Shown here: positions 16,421-25,190 of the stretch, in pieces
Position numbering within the stretch: the stretch's first letter is position 1
Layout: the number at the start of each line of letters is the position of its first letter
NCBI GenBank assembly: GCA_016872385.1
Contig: VGZV01000018.1
Location: 1 to 48,098, forward strand
Length of the DNA stretch: 48,098 nucleotides
From: SAR202 cluster bacterium
Lineage (GTDB): Bacteria > Chloroflexota > Dehalococcoidia > Lucifugimonadales > UBA3495
Reading direction: 5' to 3'
Notes under the pieces: model-generated
Told to the model about the DNA's origin: nothing
Database searches by the model: none
What the model saw: only the letters and a program-made list of their open reading frames with translations
Program-made: the position numbers and the translations under genes

Positions 16421-16894
16421 CACCTCGACCCTCCCAGAAAAATTAAATGGCCGGCTTCTTACTAAGCAGCGCACTAGCGCCTAATCACCCACATCTCAAC
16501 TCAGATAGGTTGGGGAATGCTTCCTCTCCCTTGCGGAATAAAATTGAGGTGATGAGTGAAGAGGGCCATTTCTATCAGCTTTCAGCGCCCAGCTCAGCAG
16601 GGCTCCTATTTTGTAACCTCCAAGTACAAGCTTCTTCTATTGCATCAGGTCGCTATCCTGCGAATGCAGTCTTATGTCTCCCAGATTTATACTACCCATT
16701 GATGAATTATTGCTGTATTACGGTCATATTGTGACGTTATCCTCAATGGGGAATACGGCCAGGACAGCCAGGCGGTTCTCTAGCGGTCCCCGCTAACTAG
16801 CCGCCAAATCTTTCAGGGGGTACAATCTTGCCGGAACAGTCCCGGAAGAATTGTCCTCAAATCATCGTGGTATTCCAAGCTCTGTGAGGTGTTT
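16421..16894. other. AT-richer intergenic region between divergent genes
   Basis: About 470 bases separate the secreted protein and the FMN oxidase, which diverge. It is visibly richer in A and T than its surroundings. A 95-codon open frame (16447-16734) has no ribosome site or family likeness, so I do not call it. Promoters for both genes probably lie here, but no clear -35/-10 pair was found. Confidence 0.5.
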
Positions 16895-17992
16895 ATGCGG
16901 CTGGAACCCATTAACCTCCACGACTACGAAGCCCGGGCCAAAGAATTGCTGCCTTACAACGTCTGGAATGAAGTTGAGTCCGGGGCTATGGATGAGGTGA
17001 CCACGCGCCGGAACCGCACTGCCCTGGAAGCGCTGGTGCTGAAACCCCGCCTGCTGCGAGACGTGCAGCATCGCGACCTGTCCACTACCATCCTGGGCAC
17101 GCCTGTGAGCATGCCCGTCTTTGTTTGCCCGGCCGGGGGGCATAAAATTGCCCACACCGATGGCGAGAAAGCCACCGCCCAGGGCGCAGGAATGTCCGGC
17201 ACAATCATGGTCCTGAGCACCGGCACCAACTACAGCATTGAGGAGGTGGCTGAGGTTGCCACTGGCCCGGTCTGGCTTCAGCTTAACCACCGGAGCAAAG
17301 ACTTGAGCCAGATGCTGGTGCGCCGCGCCGAAGAAGCGGGCTTCAAGGCGGTGTGCCTCACCGTGGATAGCCCGGTGCCCGTGCCCCAGGAGCGCAGCAT
17401 CCGCAACCGCTACGACCACCCCTTTGAGCGGGCCAACTTCCGGGGCATGAACGTAAAGACGGGCGCCACGGTCAGCGCCACCGGCGACCCCTTTGCCTGG
17501 CGGCCCGACGCAGCGCGCTTGACCTGGGAGGAAATTGACTGGCTGCGCTCTATTACGCCCCTGCCTTTAGTGCTCAAGGGCATCCGCGGGCCGGAAGATG
17601 CCCTGCTGGCGGTGGAGCACGGCGTGAACGGCGTCCTGGTTTCCAACCACGGCGGACGGCAGGTGGACATGACCCTCAGCTCCATCGAGTCGCTGCCGGA
17701 GATTGTGGAAACGGTCAATGGGCGGCTGGAGCTTTACCTGGACTCGGGCATCCGCCGGGGCAGCGACGTGCTGAAGGCCCTGGCCCTTGGTGTGCGGGCC
17801 GTGGGCATTGGCCGCCCGCTGTTCTGGGGCCTGGCGGTGGGTGGGGCGGAAGGTGTTCACGGCATTCTGGAAATTCTGCGAAAAGAACTGGACCGGGCCA
17901 TGGCCTTTTGCGGCCAGACTTCTGTGCAGCACCTGGAGCGAGGCATTGTGGGCATCCCCCGCACCTGGGGCCTGGGGGAATATGATTTCTGA
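16895..17992 (+). CDS. FMN-dependent alpha-hydroxy-acid oxidizing protein
   Basis: The 365-residue TIM-barrel flavoprotein belongs to the glycolate oxidase / lactate dehydrogenase family, which oxidises L-2-hydroxy acids with FMN. Visible are the flavin region PVFVCPAGGHKIAH, LVLKGI with the Lys that contacts N1 of FMN, SNHGGRQ with the catalytic His and Arg near residue 250, and LDSGIRRGSDVLKALALGVRAVGIGRP. The active-site Tyr that normally follows QL (as in QLYVYKD) is Asn here (QLNHRSKD), and the N-terminal YDYYxSGA reads WNEVESGA, so the substrate or the oxygen reactivity may differ. ATG 16895 has GAGG five bases upstream; a GTG two codons earlier overlaps that site. Confidence 0.88.
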   Translation: MRLEPINLHDYEARAKELLPYNVWNEVESGAMDEVTTRRNRTALEALVLKPRLLRDVQHRDLSTTILGTPVSMPVFVCPAGGHKIAHTDGEKATAQGAGMSGTIMVLSTGTNYSIEEVAEVATGPVWLQLNHRSKDLSQMLVRRAEEAGFKAVCLTVDSPVPVPQERSIRNRYDHPFERANFRGMNVKTGATVSATGDPFAWRPDAARLTWEEIDWLRSITPLPLVLKGIRGPEDALLAVEHGVNGVLVSNHGGRQVDMTLSSIESLPEIVETVNGRLELYLDSGIRRGSDVLKALALGVRAVGIGRPLFWGLAVGGAEGVHGILEILRKELDRAMAFCGQTSVQHLERGIVGIPRTWGLGEYDF

Positions 17993-18025
17993 AGGGTGAA
18001 AACCTCTGGAGGATGTCCAATTCAG

Positions 18026-18054
18026 GTAGGGGCGGGTTTCAAACCCGTCCCTAC
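18026..18054. repeat. GTAGGGGCG-type palindrome
   Basis: A GTAGGGGCGGGTTT / AAACCCGTCCCTAC hairpin just after the FMN oxidase gene. It belongs to the same family as the units at 41882 and 46276 and could serve as a transcript 3' end, although no T-run follows. Confidence 0.75.
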
Positions 18055-18243
18055 CCTGTCGAGGGATGTGCCCAGCCTTTAGGCCGGTGCAATGGTTTAG
18101 ATATTTGCTCAATGCGGAGAACTGATAACCCCTGGGGTAAAACTGAACAAGGTTGACATTAGGGGGGGACACCCTCAACATATTTCTACGCGCGTGCATT
18201 CGTCCATGCAGGCAATCCGACTACGAGGCGAGTCTCGTCTGCT

Positions 18244-19524
18244 TTGCTGAAGATAACCAGTCTCCCAGCCCTGGCCGTCCTGCAAAACAGGGACTTTCGC
18301 ATTCTGTGGGCCACCAGAGCGGTCCACGAAGTGTCCCGGCGCATGGAACTGTTGGTGCTGGGGTATCTCATCCTTCACCTTACCCATTCACCGTTCCAGG
18401 TTGGGCTAATTGCCGGATTCCTAAACGCGCCACGACCCGTACTGTCGCTATTTGGCGGGGTCATCGCCGACCGGCTAGACCGGCGTCTGGTGATGATTGG
18501 CGTTCACTGTGTCTACGCGGTGACCGCCGCCGCCCTCCTGGTCCTGCTCGTTTTCGACTGGGCGCAACCCTGGCAGGTCTTCATCGCAGTCTTTATCCAA
18601 GGCTCGGCCAAAGTATTAGATGATCCTTCGCGGCGCACGGCAATCTTTGACCTGGCGGGTCAAGGGCGGATTGCCAGCGCCATGTCCCTGGACACCATCA
18701 GTAACAACGGGGGCAAGATTGTGGGACCGCTGGCGGGCGGGTTCCTGCTGGCCAGTATTAGCTTCACCGGCGCTTACGCAGTTCTGGTGGTGTTGGACAT
18801 TGCCTCCCTCCTGTTAATGGTTCGACTCCGATTGCCGCGCCGAGTACAGGGTATTCCCCTGGACACCACAGTCTGGCAGAGCCTGCGGGAAGGGATAAGG
18901 CATTCGCTAGCAAACCGGATGGTGCTGGGCGTGCTCTGCATCTCGCTGGTGGTTAACGCCCTGGTATTCCCCATTCAGTATTTCATCCCGGTCATCGCCA
19001 ATGACCTATTGAAAGTGGGGCCTATCCTAGGAGGGTTGCTGGGTGCGGCAGAAGGCATCGGCACCTTGGCCGGAGCCTCGATGATCGCAGTGAGGAAGAA
19101 TATCCAATACCACGGACGGCTGTTTGTGATGGGCGCCCTGGTGGTGGCAGTGGCGGTGACTCTGGTGGCCTGGTCGCCCTGGTTCGCGGTCTCCTTTGGC
19201 TTGTTGCTTCTGGGTGGCATGGCGCAGGCCGGATTCAGCACCATGCAAAGCACAATCCTGTTGCTGGCGTCGCCGCCAGAAATCAGGGGACGGACCTTGG
19301 GGGCATTGGGCACGGTCAACGGCCTGGGCCATCTTGTCGGCGGGTCGGAGATCGGGGCAGTTGCCAGCGCCCTAGGCATCGGTGCGGCCATTGGTCTGAA
19401 TGCCGGGGCCGGACTGCTCTTAATCTTGCCGGTGATTTTGGCGACCCCCCTGGTGTGGCGTCCGGTGGAACCTGCCTCCGAACCCGCAAGCCCCAGGGAA
19501 ACGGCGCTGCCGCCCAAGACGTGA
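18244..19524 (+). CDS. Major facilitator superfamily transporter
   Basis: This integral membrane protein (about 426 residues) resembles EntS-type efflux MFS proteins: NRDFRILWATRAVHEVS at the N-terminus, the GGVIADRLDRRLVM loop 2-3 motif, and about twelve hydrophobic segments. It probably exports a small molecule by proton antiport. No ATG or GTG occurs in frame for some distance upstream. The TTG at 18244 is the best start because the protein homology begins there; its ribosome site is poor. No operon partner is present, and the substrate is unknown. Confidence 0.88.
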   Translation: MLKITSLPALAVLQNRDFRILWATRAVHEVSRRMELLVLGYLILHLTHSPFQVGLIAGFLNAPRPVLSLFGGVIADRLDRRLVMIGVHCVYAVTAAALLVLLVFDWAQPWQVFIAVFIQGSAKVLDDPSRRTAIFDLAGQGRIASAMSLDTISNNGGKIVGPLAGGFLLASISFTGAYAVLVVLDIASLLLMVRLRLPRRVQGIPLDTTVWQSLREGIRHSLANRMVLGVLCISLVVNALVFPIQYFIPVIANDLLKVGPILGGLLGAAEGIGTLAGASMIAVRKNIQYHGRLFVMGALVVAVAVTLVAWSPWFAVSFGLLLLGGMAQAGFSTMQSTILLLASPPEIRGRTLGALGTVNGLGHLVGGSEIGAVASALGIGAAIGLNAGAGLLLILPVILATPLVWRPVEPASEPASPRETALPPKT

Positions 19525-19749
19525 GCCACCCCTAGTAGGGATGTGGTCGCGTTGTCCCAGCATCTCCCACCGCTGGTGGGTACAAGCGCCTGAATCAGGG
19601 GCTTTTAGTCCTACCCTCATGTTGGTGGCCAGTGCCAGGAAGGATGAATGGTCGTAGGGGCACGGCATACGGCGCCGCTCCTTGGTCACAACACGTCTGG
19701 ACACTCCCCTAGTCAATGTCCAGAAGTTATCCATGTTTGGACCCGATAG

Positions 19750-20796
19750 CTACAACCCCACCACCCGCACCCGGTGGTTGTGGGTGTCGGCAATATACAG
19801 GTTGCCATCCAGCCCAATGCCGCAGCCGTGGGGCCGGGCCAGTCCTGCCTGCACTGCCGGGCCGCCGTCGCCGCCGCTGCCCGCCTGGCCCCCGGCAATG
19901 GTGGTGACCATGCCGGTGCGGGCGTCAATGCGTCGCACGGCGTTGTTCTCCGTGTCCACCACAATAACGTTGTTCTGTGCGTCGCAGCGCATGGCCTTGG
20001 GCGCGCCCCAGGCAGCCGCCAGCGCCGGGCCGCCGTCGCCGGAGTAGCCCCGCGCGGCATCGGCCCCCGCAATGGTGGTCAGCTTGCCGGTGCGGGCGTC
20101 CACCTTGCGCACGCCGTTGCCCTCCCGCTCGCAGATGTAGGTGTTGCCCAGCTTGTCCATGCACACCGCCCGCGGCCCCATCAGGCTGGCTTCCGTGGCC
20201 TTCTTGCCATCGCCTGCGCGAGACTTGTCGCCAGTGCCCGCAAAGGTGGTGATGATGCCGGTGCGCAGGTCCACCCGGCGGATGCGCTGGTCCTGGATAT
20301 CGGCGATGAGCAGCCCGCCCTGGCCGTCCAGCCACACGTCGTTGGGCTCCCGCATCTGGGCCTGATTGCCCGGCCCGCCGTCGCCGGAGTAGCCCAACTT
20401 CCCGGTGCCCGCCACGGTGCTGGCGATGCCCGTCCGGCCGTCAATCTTCCGCACCACGCAGTTCTTGCGCTCCGCCACGTAAATGTCCCCGTTGGCGTCC
20501 ACGGTCAGGGCGTAGGGCATATTGAAAGTGGCGCGCAGGGCCGGGCCGCCGTCGCCGGTGTAGCCCGCTTCGCCAGTGCCCGCCACGGTGGTGATGACGC
20601 CGTTGCGGGCGTCCATGCGGCGGATGCGGTGGTCCTGGCCCATGCAGACAAACATATTGCCCTGGCGGTCAAAGGCGCACATATAGGGGTCGGCGCAGGC
20701 GGCTTGCAAGGCGGGGCCGCCATCGCCCGAGTATTCCTCGTGGCCGTTGCCCAGCACGGTCTGGATGATTCCCCTGGCGACGGCGGCAGCAGGCAT
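19750..20796 (-). CDS. NHL-repeat beta-propeller protein
   Basis: The 348-residue protein is built of six similar units of about 55 residues. Each has a T-x-AG-T/N-G-x-x-G-YSGDGGPA segment followed by a D-x-x-G-N-x-(Y/V)-(I/V)-x-(D/E)-x-x-N-x-x-(I/V)R(R/K)(V/I)D segment, typical of NHL propellers. It therefore folds as a six-bladed propeller, probably a binding or scaffold protein. There is no visible signal peptide (MPAAAVARGIIQ), so it may be cytosolic, or exported by another route. The MITE-like element copy 2 lies upstream of its start. Confidence 0.88.
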   Translation of the reverse strand: MPAAAVARGIIQTVLGNGHEEYSGDGGPALQAACADPYMCAFDRQGNMFVCMGQDHRIRRMDARNGVITTVAGTGEAGYTGDGGPALRATFNMPYALTVDANGDIYVAERKNCVVRKIDGRTGIASTVAGTGKLGYSGDGGPGNQAQMREPNDVWLDGQGGLLIADIQDQRIRRVDLRTGIITTFAGTGDKSRAGDGKKATEASLMGPRAVCMDKLGNTYICEREGNGVRKVDARTGKLTTIAGADAARGYSGDGGPALAAAWGAPKAMRCDAQNNVIVVDTENNAVRRIDARTGMVTTIAGGQAGSGGDGGPAVQAGLARPHGCGIGLDGNLYIADTHNHRVRVVGL

Positions 20797-20878
20797 GGCG
20801 CAACTCCTTGGATGCAGGTTGGATAAAGGGTATTGTAGAATGCCCTAGCTGGCAAGATGGTTAGATGGGGACAACAGG

Positions 20879-21020
20879 GTTAATTCATTCGGGCCGAAGG
20901 TAGGGGGCAGACCGGAGCCTGACTTGAGCCAACCGAAGGGTGTCTGCCCATGGGCCAAGGGTTCTGCCCAGGACGCACACGCAGGTGTGCCCCTACGGAT
21001 GTGTCGAGAAAGAAACAACC
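20879..21020. repeat. MITE-like dispersed element, copy 2
   Basis: About 142 bases with imperfect ends GGTTAATTCATTC and GAAAGAAACAACC. The internal GGGCAGACCGGAGCCTG, CCGAAGGGTGTCTGCCC and CGCACACGCAGGTGTGCCC blocks align with copy 1 in the same orientation. It sits between the NHL and VOC gene starts. Confidence 0.7.
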
Positions 21021-21113
21021 TTGCTATAGACAAGTCCAGGCATCCGCCATCAGGCGCTCCCCTGGTGAATAGGGGGTGGGCGTACAGCAAATCACTGATA
21101 AGGAGGCCATCCC

Positions 21114-21584
21114 ATGACTATTGAAGCTGCGGGGATTTCCCACATGGGCATCTGCGTGCGAGACCTGGAAAAGTCGCTGAAGTTCTACCGGGATATTCTG
21201 GGCATGAAAGTCACCCGCCAGGAGACCCAGGACATGCAGCGGCACTTTGGCGACCGCCAGGCCCAGGTCTATCAAAAGCGCCGCCAGACCCGGCAGGCGG
21301 CCCACCTGCACTGGGGCGGCACCAACACTTACCTGGTGTTGAGCAGCCACCCCGACGCGCCGGTGGAGGGCCAGGCCCCCAAGCTGGACCAGGTGGGCAT
21401 TCACCACATCTGCTTTACGGTGAAGGACCCCACCAGCCTGGCCAAGCACTTGATTGCCAACGGGGTAAAGCTGGCAGGCTCGCTGGAGAGCTACACCAAC
21501 GCCCAGGGCAAGGTGCGGGTGTTCTACTGCTTTGACCCAGATGGTATCCTGGTGCAGTTTGACGACGGCACCGCCACAGGGTAG
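21114..21584 (+). CDS. VOC (glyoxalase/dioxygenase-fold) family protein
   Basis: The 156-residue protein has two paired beta-alpha-beta-beta-beta modules of the vicinal-oxygen-chelate fold: GISHMGICVRDLEKSLKFYRDILGMKV at the start and QVGIHHICFTVKDPTSLAKHL near residue 93. The N-terminal His and the His of GIHHICF are plausible metal ligands. The last strand has ILVQFDDG where Glu is usual, so the metal site may use another acid. It may be a lyase, isomerase or dioxygenase; the substrate is not determinable. ATG 21114 follows AAGGAGGCCATCCC, a strong ribosome site. Confidence 0.87.
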   Translation: MTIEAAGISHMGICVRDLEKSLKFYRDILGMKVTRQETQDMQRHFGDRQAQVYQKRRQTRQAAHLHWGGTNTYLVLSSHPDAPVEGQAPKLDQVGIHHICFTVKDPTSLAKHLIANGVKLAGSLESYTNAQGKVRVFYCFDPDGILVQFDDGTATG

Positions 21585-21689
21585 CCGGTAATTGGCCGAG
21601 GAATTGTCATATTATTCACGAATGCGTCACCCATAAAGACGCGCGCGGGCATCATATTTATGCCGGAGTATGAGGATGAGGTGCGTTCC

Positions 21690-21824
21690 ATGACCAACGA
21701 GTTTTGGAGGTTTATCAAGCCCCTGTGGCTGGCCAGCCTGATGGCAGTATTGGTGTTGCTGTGGAACACCCAGGACAGGCCTGGCGGCGGGCAGAAGTAT
21801 AGCTGGGCCGGACAGAGCGGGTAA
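21690..21824 (+). CDS. Small single-pass membrane peptide (44 aa)
   Basis: A 44-codon frame, MTNEFWRFIKPLWLASLMAV, continues with one hydrophobic helix and a polar GQKYSWAGQSG tail. It could extend to 54 residues from an in-frame ATG at 21660. GAGG lies upstream of 21690. I infer a small inner-membrane peptide. It might instead be the leader of the damaged gene that follows, whose frame begins one base after this stop. No family is recognised. Confidence 0.45.
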   Translation: MTNEFWRFIKPLWLASLMAVLVLLWNTQDRPGGGQKYSWAGQSG

Positions 21825-21825
21825 T

Positions 21826-22344
21826 GTGGGAATTTCAACATCCCTCGCTTTGGACTCCAAGGGCAGACCGGTAGTCAGCTACTACGAGAGCCAACAACAA
21901 GACTTGAAGCTGCTCCATTGTGGCACCCCAGATTGCAACGATGGAACTCCAGTTCGTGCCGCAACTGTTACCACCTCAGTTCACTTGCCGGACCATACGC
22001 CTGCGCCCTGCATAGTCTCAGGCTGCCGGGCCCAAGGGGCGCCCGTTGGGGCGGTGGTGCACGACCAGGCCACCGTCACCAGCAACGATGCCGCCAAGAC
22101 CCCCACGGGCAGCGCCAGATTCGCCTATTACGCTGGCAATCTCGGCTGCTCAGGCGCTCCTGCTTCGATAGAAGTAGTTGTGCTGTCAGGCGCTGGCAAC
22201 GTCACTACTGCGGAATCCAGCAGCACGGCGCCTTTGACTGCGGGGGACTACTCCTACCGCACCCAGTACCTGCCCGACGCGGCGGCCAAGGCCCTGGGCT
22301 TTGTGACCACGCCTGGGCCTTGTGAAGGGTTAAAGGTGCAGTAG
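21826..22344 (+). pseudogene. 5'-truncated secreted repeat protein fragment
   Basis: The frame opens in the middle of a repeat unit: TSLALDSKGRPVVSYYES continuing to LKLLHCGTPDC. In related secreted proteins that unit recurs many times in tandem. The rest (about residues 60-172) looks like an Ig-like adhesion domain (HDQATVTSNDAAKTPTGSARF) with paired Cys. There is no signal peptide or good start; the GTG at 21826 is only formal. I read it as the C-terminal remnant of a larger exported protein. A C/G-run hairpin terminator-like structure follows. Confidence 0.6.
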
Positions 22345-22372
22345 GCGGAACTCCCCCTCTTCTCTGGAAGAG

Positions 22373-22405
22373 ATCCCCCCTTTACGAAAAGGGGGGTTTC
22401 TTTAT
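22373..22405 (+). terminator. Hairpin terminator formed by a C/G-run palindrome
   Basis: The stem CCCCCCTTT / AAAGGGGGG with an ACGA loop is followed by TTTCTTTATT, matching an intrinsic terminator after the gene fragment. The same palindrome family is used as an insertion elsewhere in the window. Confidence 0.65.
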
Positions 22406-22483
22406 TGGGGCTGTGGTGTTACCATCCACGCCGCGAGGGGCCGCTTCCCTCCAGAATAACTGGGTTTGCCGCAGGAGGCTGAT

Positions 22484-23002
22484 ATGCCGCGCATTGCTTT
22501 GGACTTGAACAAGGCCGCCGACCGCCGCAAGGCGCAGGCGGGCGACTGGAAAGTTGGCCTGGGCTTTGTGCCCGGCGAAGGCAACGAGGGCTTGGTGGCC
22601 CAGAGCACAGGCAGTCCGGCCCGCCTGGCGGACTACGACGACTCCGGCTGGCCGGTGTGCAACAATGTGCGCCAGAGCTACTCCAAGGGCTTCACCTTTG
22701 CCTGGTATCGCATCACCGTGCAAATCCCGGAGCGGGTGGACGGCGCGCCGGTGGCCGGGTCCCGGGTCTGGTTTGAGACCAGCGCCGACAACTACGGCGA
22801 GGTCTGGGTCAACGGGGAGCTGGACCGCGCCGCGGGCAGCATCATTGGGCTGAACGGCCCCCACCGCCTGGAGATTAGCAACAAGGCCGTTCCAGGGGAG
22901 AAGTTTGTCATCGCCTGTTTGGTGGCCAACGGCCCCCTGGGCGAACCGCGCGGCGGCGTGTTCCTGCGCTACACCACCCTGGCCTTTGAGAGCGCCGGTT
23001 AA
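22484..23002 (+). CDS. Stand-alone galactose-binding-like domain protein
   Basis: The 172-residue protein resembles the sugar-binding jelly-roll domain of glycoside hydrolase family 2 and related proteins: ADYDDSGWPVCNN, FAWYRITVQIPERV, and VWFETSADNYGEVWVNGEL. Here it occurs alone, without a catalytic domain and without a signal peptide. It may bind a carbohydrate or protein partner. I chose ATG 22484, preceded by GGAGGCTGAT; the earlier start at 22466 overlaps the ribosome site. The assignment rests on motif resemblance only. Confidence 0.65.
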   Translation: MPRIALDLNKAADRRKAQAGDWKVGLGFVPGEGNEGLVAQSTGSPARLADYDDSGWPVCNNVRQSYSKGFTFAWYRITVQIPERVDGAPVAGSRVWFETSADNYGEVWVNGELDRAAGSIIGLNGPHRLEISNKAVPGEKFVIACLVANGPLGEPRGGVFLRYTTLAFESAG

Positions 23003-23064
23003 ACGGCTTTACACTCCGTAGAGTGTGGGATGGGGCAGTCTTGCACTCCAGCAGGGCTGCTCCA

Positions 23065-24480
23065 TCATCTCCTGTTTTTCATTGCCTGCTTTGGCCCGTC
23101 GGCATCTTGGCGACTGCCGTTATTTCTTTCCGAGTGACGGGACAAGCGCCACTGGTGGTGCATCCTGCCCTGGTGCAAGGGACGGTGCACGCTCCGCCCG
23201 CCCATCAGAAGGTGGAACAGCTCGGCCGCCTTCAGGCTGCGCACCGGCCGCACCTCCCGGATATGGGGCAGGAACACCGCCGCCAGCAACAACCGCAGCA
23301 CTGCGGAGATAAGAAACATGCTCAGAATGGCCGAGCCCATGACCTGGGGCACATGCCCAATCATCAAGCCTCCAGTCAAGGCGCCCAGGGCGCTGGCGAT
23401 GCTGACTCCGGCGGTGAAATACACCAGGTAAGCCGTCCGGTTTTCCGACGTGGTGGCGTCAAATATGTAGTTGGTGGAAAGCAGGTTGAATCCGGCCCAG
23501 GCAAATCCGGTGAAGATTTCCACCGCTCCCAAGACCACCAGGTTGCTGGAGACCATCCACAGCAAGGGCACCAGCCCAATAATTGGCCCAGCTACCAGCA
23601 GCATCTTCCGGTTGCCCGCCCGATCGGCGGCGTCGCCCCAGTGTGTTACCGCCCACAGAGTGGCGGCGATGGCCAGCACCTCCAGGATGGTGTAGGTCAA
23701 GTAGTCAATCTTCAACTCCCGGAGCATGTAGGGAGTGAAGAAAGGGCCAGCCAGGTTCACCACAAAGTTGAGAAGCACCAGGTAAAGAATCATCCGGCCC
23801 ACATCGGTAGTTAATAACTGGCGCAGAAAGGTGGCCGGTGGAATGCGGCTGGTCTGGTTCTTGGCGCTGGACTTTTCTGGCATGGTGGTGAGCAGGCTTA
23901 CTGAGACCATGCGGAAGGCGAAGGCGGCGGCAAAGGCGGCCATAAATCCGGTCAGACCGTGGTCCCGCAGCAGGAAAATCAGCCCCCCGCCCAGCAAAAA
24001 GGAAAGCATGTTGGCCAAAGTGGCCCACCGGCTGCGCTGGCCGAAGTAGTGGCCCCGCACCCGGTCGGGCACCGCTTCTGCCATAATGCTGCCCCAGGCA
24101 GGCCCCACCAGTGTGCCGCAGACTGTGTATAGCCCCACAAAAGCAATGACCCACCAGGCGCCGCTGCCTGGGAAAAGCGCCCCTGCGCCTAATATGGGGA
24201 GCCACAGTGCGCCTTGTATGGCGGCAAAGAGCAGAACTACCGCTTTGCGGCTGCCCAGCAGCACCGGCAGCTTCCCCGAGGCCAAGAGTGCTGTGGCGCC
24301 CAGGAAAGTGGGCACGGATGATAGCAGGCCAATCTGGAAATTGCTGGCGCCCAGGGCCACGGCATAGGGCCCGGTAAAGTGTTCTCCCAAGCCCTGGACT
24401 GAGCCGTAGGCCATTCCTTCTGCGGTGGAAATGCGCAGGGCGCGCTTGATCTTGTGGTTGGGTTCTTGTCGTGTATCCAT
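23065..24480 (-). CDS. Major facilitator superfamily transporter
   Basis: The polytopic membrane protein (about 471 residues) has alternating hydrophobic segments over residues 40-430 and an ALGASNFQIGLLSSVP opening typical of MFS proteins. The loop motif DAADRAGNRKMLL follows the central loop, and there is a charged cytosolic C-terminal tail of about 50 residues rich in His and Arg. Substrate unknown. Start at ATG 24480. It diverges from lemA, with about 130 bases between. Confidence 0.85.
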   Translation of the reverse strand: MDTRQEPNHKIKRALRISTAEGMAYGSVQGLGEHFTGPYAVALGASNFQIGLLSSVPTFLGATALLASGKLPVLLGSRKAVVLLFAAIQGALWLPILGAGALFPGSGAWWVIAFVGLYTVCGTLVGPAWGSIMAEAVPDRVRGHYFGQRSRWATLANMLSFLLGGGLIFLLRDHGLTGFMAAFAAAFAFRMVSVSLLTTMPEKSSAKNQTSRIPPATFLRQLLTTDVGRMILYLVLLNFVVNLAGPFFTPYMLRELKIDYLTYTILEVLAIAATLWAVTHWGDAADRAGNRKMLLVAGPIIGLVPLLWMVSSNLVVLGAVEIFTGFAWAGFNLLSTNYIFDATTSENRTAYLVYFTAGVSIASALGALTGGLMIGHVPQVMGSAILSMFLISAVLRLLLAAVFLPHIREVRPVRSLKAAELFHLLMGGRSVHRPLHQGRMHHQWRLSRHSERNNGSRQDADGPKQAMKNRR

Positions 24481-24562
24481 CAATCAGGGATAGTATCACT
24501 TCAGGCAGAACAACTGCCTTGTTGACGCTGCTGGTGATTAAGCCTTTTTGGCGTTGGGCATC

Positions 24563-24568
24563 TATAAT
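24563..24568 (+). promoter_or_regulatory. Candidate -10 box upstream of lemA
   Basis: A perfect TATAAT lies about 45 bases before the lemA ATG. No good -35 hexamer sits at 16-18 bases upstream, so only the -10 element is supported. Confidence 0.4.
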
Positions 24569-24611
24569 CTAACCTGATGTCATTGGTCTGACCCATTTGT
24601 TAGGGAGAGTT

Positions 24612-25190
24612 ATGGGAAAAATTCTTGGCTTGGGCTGCGGCTGTTTGGCGCTGGCCATCCTTGTGGTGGGCTTGGCCCTTGGGCTTTATCTTCGTTCCAC
24701 GTACAATGGCCTGGTGGAGCAGTCCCTGGCTATTGATACCCAGTGGGCGCAGGTGGAAACCCAGTACCAGCGGCGCTTTGACCTGATCCCCAACTTGGTG
24801 GAGGCTACCAAAGGCATCTTTGAGCAAGAGCGGGCGGTGTTTGGCCAGTTGGCCGATGCCCGCGCCCGCTACTCCGGCGCTGCCACTCCCAGCCAGCGTG
24901 CCGAAGCAGCTACCCAGGTGGAAAGCGCCTTGGCCCGCCTGCTGGTGGTGGTGGAGAATTATCCCACGCTGCGTTCCCAGGCCAACGTGACCCAGCTTAT
25001 GGACGAGCTGGCTGGCACCGAAAACCGTATCGCCGTAGAACGCCAGCGGTACAATGAGAGAGTGCAGGCGTACAATAACACCGTGAAACGGTTTCCTAGC
25101 AACTTGATAGCTGCCTGGTTTAACTTTGAGGAGCGGACCTACTTTCAGGCGGCTTCCGGCGCGGAAACTGCGCCCAAGGTGCAATTCTAG
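24612..25190 (+). CDS. lemA: LemA-family membrane protein
   Basis: The 192-residue protein has one N-terminal transmembrane helix (about residues 8-27) and then the LemA core: QYQRRFDLIPNLVEATKGI, RARYSGAATPSQRAEA, NYPTLRSQANVTQLMDELAGTENRIAVERQRYNERVQAYNNTVKRFP. LemA proteins are coiled, mostly helical proteins anchored to the membrane, usually encoded beside a TPM-domain protein, as here. I chose ATG 24612, which follows GGGAGAGTT. Cellular role is not well understood. The TPM-domain gene starts at the base right after this stop. Confidence 0.93.
   Translation: MGKILGLGCGCLALAILVVGLALGLYLRSTYNGLVEQSLAIDTQWAQVETQYQRRFDLIPNLVEATKGIFEQERAVFGQLADARARYSGAATPSQRAEAATQVESALARLLVVVENYPTLRSQANVTQLMDELAGTENRIAVERQRYNERVQAYNNTVKRFPSNLIAAWFNFEERTYFQAASGAETAPKVQF

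Noticed and set aside
16447..16734. 95-codon open frame between divergent genes
   Set aside because: No ribosome site, no family resemblance, and uneven composition.
18026..18054. GTAGGGGCG hairpin as a tRNA or CRISPR-like repeat
   Set aside because: The copies are single, far apart, and lack spacers or tRNA arms, so they are dispersed palindromes.
18153..18623. 156-codon frame overlapping the MFS transporter start
   Set aside because: It is out of frame with the transporter, which has clear membrane-protein sequence.
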